A stretch of DNA of 6,358 nucleotides from Pseudomonadota bacterium (GTDB taxonomy: Bacteria; Pseudomonadota; Gammaproteobacteria; Steroidobacterales; Steroidobacteraceae), in contig QGUX01000207.1 in NCBI GenBank assembly GCA_003242275.1, forward strand, positions 1 to 6,358. The letters are read 5' to 3'. Position numbers and translations under genes: made by a program. This document shows positions 1 to 5,607 of the stretch, in pieces. Below the pieces are notes generated by a model. That model was not told the DNA's origin and searched no databases. It worked only from the letters and a program-made list of their open reading frames with translations. Each line of letters starts with the position of its first letter. Within the stretch, counting starts at the first letter, position 1.

Positions 1-136
1 TCTCGGTGGTGTCTTCCGCCGCCGGCAGCTCCTCGCCCCCGCCCGGTTGCGGCGGCGGCTGCTCGGCCGCGCGCAGCGGCAGGGACAGCAGCGTCAGCAT
101 GGCCAGCGGCACCAGCCTGCGAAGGATCCTGTTCAT
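1..136 (-). CDS. Exported protein with Sec signal peptide, 3' end cut by window edge
   Basis: Only the first 45 codons are in the window. They open with MNRILRRLVPLAMLTLLSLP, which has a positively charged n-region (R3, R6, R7), a hydrophobic core from about residue 8 to 21, and a likely signal peptidase I site around LRA-A-E (residues 21-25). No lipobox cysteine is present, so a soluble periplasmic or secreted protein is more likely than a lipoprotein. The mature start is Pro/Gly/Glu-rich (PPPQPGGGEELP), typical of a flexible linker. The ATG overlaps the TGA of the upstream FGE-like gene as ATGA (133-136), and a GGGGG stretch sits 7 nt upstream, so translational coupling is likely. I do not recognise the family; the part seen is all signal peptide and linker. 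That it is a gene is well supported by the overlap and signal peptide, but its function is open. Confidence 0.72.
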   Translation of the reverse strand, partial: MNRILRRLVPLAMLTLLSLPLRAAEQPPPQPGGGEELPAAEDTTE

Positions 137-2232
137 GGCGCAGCCCCCGTTGCAAAGCGCGCGACGCGGAAGCCCACATCCGGCGCGGCGTTGCCGCCGC
201 GCTCCCGCCACGCCACGCGCAGTTCACCAATGCTTCCCGTGCGCCAGCTCGCGCCGCGCACGGCATGCGGACCGTTGGTGGCCGGCCCCATCGGATCGGT
301 CACCGGCCCCGGGGCCGGCAGCGACTCGTACACGTCGTGCACCCACTCGGACACGTTGCCGCCCATGCCGTACAGGCCGAGGGGCGTGCGCCCGTAGCTC
401 CTCACCGGCGCGATCACCGGATGCTCGTCGCGGTAACCGGCGAAATGCGAGCGCAGCGGCAGGTCGCGCACGGGCTTGTCCGGTACCGATTCCTCGCCCG
501 CGATGTTGGCCGCACCCGCCGGCGGCGGCAGCTCGTCGCCCCATGCAAAACGCTGCCAGCGCCGGCCGTCCACGTAGCGCGCCGCGTACTCCCATTCGGC
601 CTCGGTGGGCAGGCGGTAGCCCTCGTTCAGCGGCTGCACCAGCTGCCAGCGGCCGTCGCGGCGCTCGTAGGCCGGCGGCAGTCCCTCGCGCAGCGACAGC
701 CAGTTGCAGAACTCCACCGCGTCGTTCCAGGTGACGTTGCTGACGGCCTGGTCGTCGAGGTCCAGCGACTGGCCCATCGCGATGCCCGAGACGTGGTTGG
801 GCCTGAAGGCGCGGAACTGGGCATTGCTCACTTCAGTGGCGGACAGGTAGAACGCCCGCGTCAGCCGCACCGTGCGCTGCACCTCGTTGCTGCGGCGGCC
901 CTGCTCGCGCCGGGCGCTGCCCTGCACGTACTCGCCGGCCGGCAGCAGCACCAGCGTGCCGAGCAACGGGCTCTCGATGCGGGACGGCGGCGGCGGTGGC
1001 GGCGGCGGCGGCGGGGCCGCCGTGTCGGCCGCGGATTCCTCCACCGGCGTGCCGGCGGGCACCGAACCGGAAGGCGCCACGGAAGCGACCCGCCGCGGCG
1101 GCGGCGGCACGCGGCCGAGGTCGACGCGTCCCAGGTCCAGCGTCTGGCCGGCGATGACGGCCACCTCGCTGCGCCAGGTGCGCCCGGCCGCGGTGAGTTC
1201 CAGCTGGTGCAGCCCGGCGGCGAGCTGCAGCCGCTGCGGCGCCGTGCCGCGCGCCACGCCGTCGATGCGCACCGTGGCGCCGGCAGGCGTGGAGTCGAAC
1301 TCCAGCCAGCCGAGCGCGGGCTCGAGCTCGGCGGCCAGCGCCTGGCGCCGGCCACCGCCCTGCACGTCGATCCGCGTCACGTGGTCCACGTGGTCCCTGG
1401 CGCGCAGGATCAGGTCGTGCACGCCGGCGGGAATCTCGATCTCGCCCGGCACGCGCCCGGCCACGCGGCCATCCACCAGCAGCTCCGCCTCCACGCCGCC
1501 GGTGTCGATGGCGAGCACGCCGGGCAGGTACTCCAGTTCCACTTCGAGCGGCTTCGCCGCGGCCAGCGCCCGCGACACGTTCAGCTTCAGCACCCGCGTG
1601 CGATAGCCGGGATGGGAAACCTCCACCTGCCGCTGGCCGGGCAGCAGGAAGATGCGGCCGGCGCTGCGCCAGTGGACCAGGCTGGGCGATTCCACCCGCG
1701 CGCCCTCGGGCAGCACCTCGATGGGCACGGGCACCAGCGCCACCAGCACGCCGACGATGGCGAGCACCAGCGCCGCCGCAATGGCGATGGCGGCATTGCG
1801 CAGCGCGCGCGGCCGCGCGGCCGCGGCGTGCGCCGGTGCTTCCGGTGCGCGCGCCGCGAACACCTCGCGCACGCCGGCTTGCACCTCGTCGCCCGGCAGC
1901 TCGCCCTGGCGCAGGGGCGCCACGGTGGCATTGCCGGCCAGGTGCACGACGTCGATGCGACCCCGACCCGGATGCAGGATGACCTGCGCCGAACCCAGCG
2001 ACAGCACGTCGCCGTCCACCAGCGGCTGCGTGGCAGCGAGCGCGATGCCGTTGAGCGCCGCGGCGCCGGCAAGCAGCGGTTCTGCCAGCCACTGCGTCCC
2101 GCCCGGCGCGATGCGCAGCACCTGCCCTTCCACGCCCGGCAGGACCAGCGCCGCGCCATCGCCTCCCAGGACGAGGGGCAGCGTGGCGGCCCGGTCCCCC
2201 AGCGGTTCGTGGATGCGGACTTCGAGGTTCAT
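133..2232 (-). CDS. Membrane protein with degenerate FHA-like N-terminus, three PEGA-like repeats and FGE/SUMF1-like domain
   Basis: This is a 699-residue single-pass membrane protein. Residues 1-105 look like a degenerate FHA fold: the late NG...L..GD.L.LG pattern (61-80) is present, but the phosphothreonine-binding GR and SxxH motifs are not. A membrane helix spans about 146-167 after the basic stretch RPRALR, placing the N-terminus inside and the rest in the periplasm. Three PEGA-like beta repeats follow (about 172-235, 237-304, 307-370; note STPAGATVRIDG at 314-325), then a Pro-rich linker with ten prolines (407-416). An FGE-sulfatase (SUMF1/EgtB/PvdO) domain occupies about 420-694, shown by LPTEAEWEYAAR (541-552), LYGMGGNVSEWVHD (620-633), RGASW (659-663) and GFRVAR (687-692). 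The paired catalytic cysteines of genuine formylglycine-generating enzymes are absent; the only cysteine is C509. A binding or structural role alongside the preceding kinase is therefore more likely than sulfatase activation. It starts 16 nt after the kinase stop, with no clear ribosome binding site of its own. Confidence 0.9.
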   Translation of the reverse strand: MNLEVRIHEPLGDRAATLPLVLGGDGAALVLPGVEGQVLRIAPGGTQWLAEPLLAGAAALNGIALAATQPLVDGDVLSLGSAQVILHPGRGRIDVVHLAGNATVAPLRQGELPGDEVQAGVREVFAARAPEAPAHAAAARPRALRNAAIAIAAALVLAIVGVLVALVPVPIEVLPEGARVESPSLVHWRSAGRIFLLPGQRQVEVSHPGYRTRVLKLNVSRALAAAKPLEVELEYLPGVLAIDTGGVEAELLVDGRVAGRVPGEIEIPAGVHDLILRARDHVDHVTRIDVQGGGRRQALAAELEPALGWLEFDSTPAGATVRIDGVARGTAPQRLQLAAGLHQLELTAAGRTWRSEVAVIAGQTLDLGRVDLGRVPPPPRRVASVAPSGSVPAGTPVEESAADTAAPPPPPPPPPPSRIESPLLGTLVLLPAGEYVQGSARREQGRRSNEVQRTVRLTRAFYLSATEVSNAQFRAFRPNHVSGIAMGQSLDLDDQAVSNVTWNDAVEFCNWLSLREGLPPAYERRDGRWQLVQPLNEGYRLPTEAEWEYAARYVDGRRWQRFAWGDELPPPAGAANIAGEESVPDKPVRDLPLRSHFAGYRDEHPVIAPVRSYGRTPLGLYGMGGNVSEWVHDVYESLPAPGPVTDPMGPATNGPHAVRGASWRTGSIGELRVAWRERGGNAAPDVGFRVARFATGAAP
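985..1014 (-). repeat. Ten-codon polyproline tract (CCG trinucleotide repeat)
   Basis: Ten consecutive proline codons, nine CCG and one CCA, encode residues 407-416 of the FGE-like protein, just before its FGE domain. The single CCA interrupts an otherwise pure CGG/CCG microsatellite. It should act as a stiff spacer between the PEGA region and the FGE domain. Stretches of three or more prolines are known to stall ribosomes unless rescued by EF-P, so expression of this gene is likely EF-P dependent. Confidence 0.85.
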
Positions 2233-2249
2233 GCCGTGCCGTGACCCAT
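2229..2249 (-). CDS. Possible six-codon relay ORF (MGHGTA) between kinase and FGE-like gene
   Basis: In the 16-nt junction, an ATG at 2249-2247 overlaps the last base of the kinase TGA (TGATG). It reads six codons, MGHGTA, and ends at a TGA (2231-2229) that overlaps the ATG of the FGE-like gene (ATGA at 2232-2229). A GGAG lies on the minus strand at 2261-2258, inside the last kinase codons and 8 nt before this ATG, at normal Shine-Dalgarno spacing. The FGE-like gene itself has no comparable motif at a normal distance. This arrangement would suit termination-reinitiation coupling from the kinase through the mini-ORF into the next gene. It could also be chance, since ATG and TGA are common in short junctions. 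The peptide itself is unlikely to have a function. Confidence 0.3.
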   Translation of the reverse strand: MGHGTA

Positions 2250-4360
2250 CAGATGCGCTCCGTGCACAGTACCGCCAGCGCCGCCGTGCGCTGGCCCGGT
2301 TCGATGTTCAGTTCCAGGCGCACGTCGCGGAATCCCTCGCGTCGCCCGATCACGGTGTACTGGCCCGGCGGCAGGGCAAGTTCCCGGGTTTCGAATCGTC
2401 CCAGCTCGCCCACCTGCACCACGCGGACCTCGGTGTTGTTGTCGGAAGTGAGTTCCACGCGCACCGGCTCGCTGAGCATGGCCAGGCGGCCGCGCAGCCA
2501 CTCGAGCTGCGAACGCAGCCGCGGTGAGCCGTCGCCGGTGTCGGTGGCACTGCCGCGCGCCAGCGCGCGCTGCGCGGCCTGCCGCACGGCCGGCGCGGTG
2601 AGCCGCTCGGGCCTGGCCTGGTAATCGGCCAGTTCGCGGTCCAGTTCCAGCCGCCGTTCGCTGCGCGAGAGACCCTCCTGCGCGAACAGCAGGCCGGCAT
2701 CACGCTCGAGCACGGCGCGGTAATGCGCGACGGCCTCTTCCCAGCGCTCGGCGGCCTCCAGCTCAGTGCCCGTGGCGAGGTCGGCCGCGTTCTGGCGGTT
2801 GCGGTGGATTTCGGCGATGCGCCGCTGGCCCTCGACCACGCGCGCATCGTCGGGCCGCACCATGGCCGCGCGCGCATACGCGGCCTGCGCGGTGGCCACG
2901 TCGCCGGTGCGCAGCGCCTCGGCCGCCGTGGCCACGTGCTGCTCGAAGGCCGCCGCCGCCAGGCGCGCGGCCACCCGTTCCAGCGCGCTGCGCGCGGCCG
3001 CGAAGCCGGGCTGCTGGTCCAGCAGCGCCAGGTACAGGTTGCGCGCGGCCTCGAGGTCGCCGGCCGCCTCGGCGCGCGTGCCCTCGGCGAGCCGCGCCAG
3101 AAGTTCCTGCTGGCGCACGGCCGCGGCCAGTCCGGCCAGCGCTTCCTCGTTGTCGGCCTCGAGCACCAGCGCGCGGCGGAAGGCGGCGCTGGCTTCCGCG
3201 GGCTTGAGTTCCTCCAGGGCACGGCGGCCGGCGCGCAGTTCGTCGGCCAGCGTGGGAACGGCGGCGGGCGCAGCGATCCCGTGTTCCGGCGCGGCTTCCG
3301 CGGCGACAGGCGTGTCGGCCGCGGGCGGTGCATCGTCCTGCACCAGCGCATCGGCCACCGACAGCGGCGCGGCGGGCGCCGTGCCCGCGGAAGCATCCAC
3401 CACCTGCTCGGGCGAGGGTTCCGGCAACACGGCCAGCAGCAGGAGCCCGGCAATGCCGGCGGCCACCAGTGCCCACCACCAGGCCTGCCGGCTTCGCGGC
3501 GCGCCGGGGGTGCGCACCGCATGCGTACCCGTGGCTTCGACCACGATGCCGCCTTCCTCGGGCAGCGCGCCGGCGTCCAGGCAGCGCTGCAACTCCTCGA
3601 TCACGCTGGACAGGGAAGGCCGCGCGCCCGCCTCGCGCGCCAGCATGGCCTGCACGAGGTCGATCAGCGCCACGGGTGCGGGCAGTACCGGCACCGGCCG
3701 CGGCGGATCCTGCTCCTGCACCCGGCGCGCATCAAAGTGCGGATAGAACGGCGGATAACGCGTCAGCAGTTCGTAGGCCAGTGCGCCGAGGCCGTAGACG
3801 TCGTCGGCGGGACTGGCCGGATCGCCGCGCAGCTGCTGCGGGCTGGCCGAGAACGGCGAGCCATTGGCCGGCGCATCGCGGCTTCCCGTCTCGGTGGAAG
3901 TGCCGAAATCGGCCACCCGCACCTTTCCCGCGGCATCGAACAGCACATTGCCGGGCTTGATGTCCCGGTGCACGATGCCGCGCGAATGCGCGTGCTCGAG
4001 CACGCGCGCCACCTCCACCAGCACCGGCACGATACGACGCCAGGAGGCGCCGCGCAGCCGCGAGGCGTTGCCGCCGGCCGCGTGCTCCATCGGCAGGAAC
4101 ACGGCGTCGCCGTCGCGCACCGGCTCTTCCACGCGCAGCACTCCGGGATGCTCGAGGAAGCGCGCCATGCGCGCCTCGTGCCGCAGCACCGGCAGCGCCT
4201 CGTCGATGCCGCAGGCCGTGAGGTGCAGGAACTTCAGCGCGACGCGCGAGCCGGTGCGCTCGTCCTGAGCGGACCAGACTTCCGCATGCCCGCCATCGCC
4301 CAGCCGTTCCTCGAGTACGTAGCGGTCGGCCAGCCTGCGTCCGGCATCAAGGCTCGCCAT
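2249..4360 (-). CDS. Transmembrane serine/threonine protein kinase with periplasmic TPR-like repeats and C-terminal PEGA-like domain
   Basis: This is a 703-residue Hanks-type kinase that would phosphorylate Ser/Thr of cytoplasmic targets using ATP. The kinase domain covers about 14-262: glycine loop LGDGGHAEV (20-28), ATP lysine K43 in VALKFL, helix-C glutamate E62, catalytic loop HRDIKPGN (131-138) and DFG (151-153). All catalytic residues are present. The APE-equivalent reads SPQ (173-175), with Gln for Glu, and the segment between DFG and it holds many Ser/Thr that could be autophosphorylated. A membrane helix at about 294-312 (WWWALVAAGIAGLLLLAVL) follows a basic stretch, so the rest should be periplasmic: an Ala/Pro-rich linker to about 370, about four TPR-like helical repeats (377-410, 420-456, 477-510, 530-563), and a PEGA-like beta domain (about 632-698; PPGQYTVIGRREGFRDV at 664-680). 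The start overlaps the lipoprotein gene by 14 nt; GGAGG lies 12 nt upstream, a slightly long spacing. Substrates cannot be inferred from the sequence. Confidence 0.95.
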   Translation of the reverse strand: MASLDAGRRLADRYVLEERLGDGGHAEVWSAQDERTGSRVALKFLHLTACGIDEALPVLRHEARMARFLEHPGVLRVEEPVRDGDAVFLPMEHAAGGNASRLRGASWRRIVPVLVEVARVLEHAHSRGIVHRDIKPGNVLFDAAGKVRVADFGTSTETGSRDAPANGSPFSASPQQLRGDPASPADDVYGLGALAYELLTRYPPFYPHFDARRVQEQDPPRPVPVLPAPVALIDLVQAMLAREAGARPSLSSVIEELQRCLDAGALPEEGGIVVEATGTHAVRTPGAPRSRQAWWWALVAAGIAGLLLLAVLPEPSPEQVVDASAGTAPAAPLSVADALVQDDAPPAADTPVAAEAAPEHGIAAPAAVPTLADELRAGRRALEELKPAEASAAFRRALVLEADNEEALAGLAAAVRQQELLARLAEGTRAEAAGDLEAARNLYLALLDQQPGFAAARSALERVAARLAAAAFEQHVATAAEALRTGDVATAQAAYARAAMVRPDDARVVEGQRRIAEIHRNRQNAADLATGTELEAAERWEEAVAHYRAVLERDAGLLFAQEGLSRSERRLELDRELADYQARPERLTAPAVRQAAQRALARGSATDTGDGSPRLRSQLEWLRGRLAMLSEPVRVELTSDNNTEVRVVQVGELGRFETRELALPPGQYTVIGRREGFRDVRLELNIEPGQRTAALAVLCTERI

Positions 4361-5594
4361 GGTCCGGGGCGGCCTCCGCGGCCTGGTACTCGCGCAGCAT
4401 CTCGCGCCACTGCCGGTACTGCTCCTCGGCGGTGCCGGTCAGGCGCAGCGTGCGACCCTCGATCTCGACCACCTGCTCGGCCACCGAGCTTTCCATCGAG
4501 CGGGCCAGCTCGCCGAAGGCCTGCGCATGCGTGCGCGCATCGGCGTACTTCTGCAGGCCGGAGAGGAAGGCGGCGATGCCGCCGGCGGTGCCGGCGTAGC
4601 GCGCCACGCTCTCCAGGTCGCAGCTGGAGTAGCTGTCGCAGCTGCTGGGCACGAGGATGGAAGCCAGCACCGCCGCGGCGCCGAGCACGGTGCGCGTGCG
4701 GGCGCTGGAACGCGCGCGCTCCTCGCGCGTGATCTCGTCGTACGAGGTACGGCGGAAATCCCCGTAGGGCTGCTCCATCTGCTCGGCGAAACTGGTGTAG
4801 TAGCCGTCCAGCGTGTCGATCACGGCGGCGTCGCGCTCGCGGATGCGCTCGATGCGCTCCACCAGCGGATCGTTGTCGGCGGGCAGGCGCGCCACGCGCA
4901 CCACCTGCGGCCCCTTCTTGCCGGCCTGCTCCTGCTTCAGGTAGCCGGCCATGGCCTCGGGCGCGAGGTCGGCGCCGAATTTCAGCTGGGTGACGTGCCG
5001 CAGCTCGCGCAGCGCATTGGCGTCGAACTGGTTGCGGGCCGCCAGCAGGTCGTTGGCGATGGTCGAGTACACGTTCTGGAAGGGATCGCGCGCCTTCAGC
5101 GCCGCCTCGGTCTTGTAGCTGCCGATGTCGGCTTCGCCCTCGTAGCGCTTCCTGTCGATCCACACGCGCCCGGCCGCGTCGCGGGCGGTGATCTCGATCT
5201 CCATCCGCCTGCCGGTGGACTCGATGATGCGGCCGTCGACCTCGACGTCGACGAACTGCACGCTCTCCGGTCCCACGCGCACCGCGCCCCACTGCGCGCT
5301 GCGCTCCAGCGTGTCGCGCAGGCGCACGGCGAAGAAGCTCGCCTCGGCGCGGCGCAGCTCGGGATAGATGCGCTTCTTCGCCAGCGCATCCGGATCGTCG
5401 GCGATGTCCTCGGGAATGCCGGGATCGAAGGTATGCACCACCACGTCCAGGCGCTGGTCGGCCGGAATGACCTCCATGGCCTGGCGGGCCTCGATGCGGG
5501 GCTGCGGCCGCGTCTCCTGCACCACACAGCCAGTCACCAGCACCGCGGCCAGCGCCGCGACGGTGAGACGGAATGTGAAGGCGAGACGGTGCAT
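4347..5594 (-). CDS. Lipoprotein of unknown function
   Basis: A 415-residue predicted lipoprotein. The N-terminus has two Arg, a hydrophobic stretch (10-20) and the lipobox VTGC (20-23), so C23 would be lipidated after signal peptidase II cleavage. The +2 residue is Val rather than Asp, so there is no clear inner-membrane retention signal and the outer membrane is likely. Residues 45-185 look alpha/beta, with alternating strands (RLDVVVHTF, QFVDVEVDGRI, RMEIEITARD). This loosely recalls CsgG/LpoB-type envelope lipoproteins, but that is only an impression. Residues 240-300 are charged and helical. Two short hydrophobic segments (302-316 and 335-347) flank a pair of cysteines (C319, C325) that could form a periplasmic disulfide. 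The C-terminus is charged and helical. I do not recognise the family. Placement between the Gly/Ala-rich protein (1 nt) and the kinase (14-nt overlap) suggests it works with the kinase, perhaps as its periplasmic partner, which is inference. Confidence 0.88.
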   Translation of the reverse strand: MHRLAFTFRLTVAALAAVLVTGCVVQETRPQPRIEARQAMEVIPADQRLDVVVHTFDPGIPEDIADDPDALAKKRIYPELRRAEASFFAVRLRDTLERSAQWGAVRVGPESVQFVDVEVDGRIIESTGRRMEIEITARDAAGRVWIDRKRYEGEADIGSYKTEAALKARDPFQNVYSTIANDLLAARNQFDANALRELRHVTQLKFGADLAPEAMAGYLKQEQAGKKGPQVVRVARLPADNDPLVERIERIRERDAAVIDTLDGYYTSFAEQMEQPYGDFRRTSYDEITREERARSSARTRTVLGAAAVLASILVPSSCDSYSSCDLESVARYAGTAGGIAAFLSGLQKYADARTHAQAFGELARSMESSVAEQVVEIEGRTLRLTGTAEEQYRQWREMLREYQAAEAAPDHGEP

Positions 5595-5607
5595 GTCAGC
5601 CTCCTTT
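5595..5607 (-). promoter_or_regulatory. Strong Shine-Dalgarno site for the lipoprotein gene
   Basis: Read on the minus strand, AAAGGAGG (5607-5600) lies 5 nt before the lipoprotein ATG (5594-5592) and sits inside the final Lys-Gly-Gly codons of the upstream gene. It is a near-perfect match to the 16S anti-Shine-Dalgarno sequence and by far the strongest ribosome binding site in the window. It fixes the lipoprotein start and suggests this gene is translated more efficiently than the kinase and FGE-like genes behind it. Confidence 0.8.

Noticed and set aside
133..975. Sulfatase-activating enzyme (formylglycine-generating) as the function of the C-terminal domain
   Set aside because: The two catalytic cysteines are missing and no sulfatase gene is in the window, so the fold was called but not the activity.
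265..2244. Plus-strand open frame of 659 codons opposite the FGE-like gene
   Set aside because: It is His/Arg/Gln/Gly-rich with no domain or motif, and lies wholly opposite a protein with clear PEGA and FGE motifs. High GC at third positions removes stops from the complementary frame.
2723..4732. Plus-strand open frame of 669 codons opposite the kinase
   Set aside because: Same cause: Arg/Gly/His-rich, no recognisable domain, and it runs across the kinase and into the lipoprotein gene, both with strong coding evidence on the other strand.
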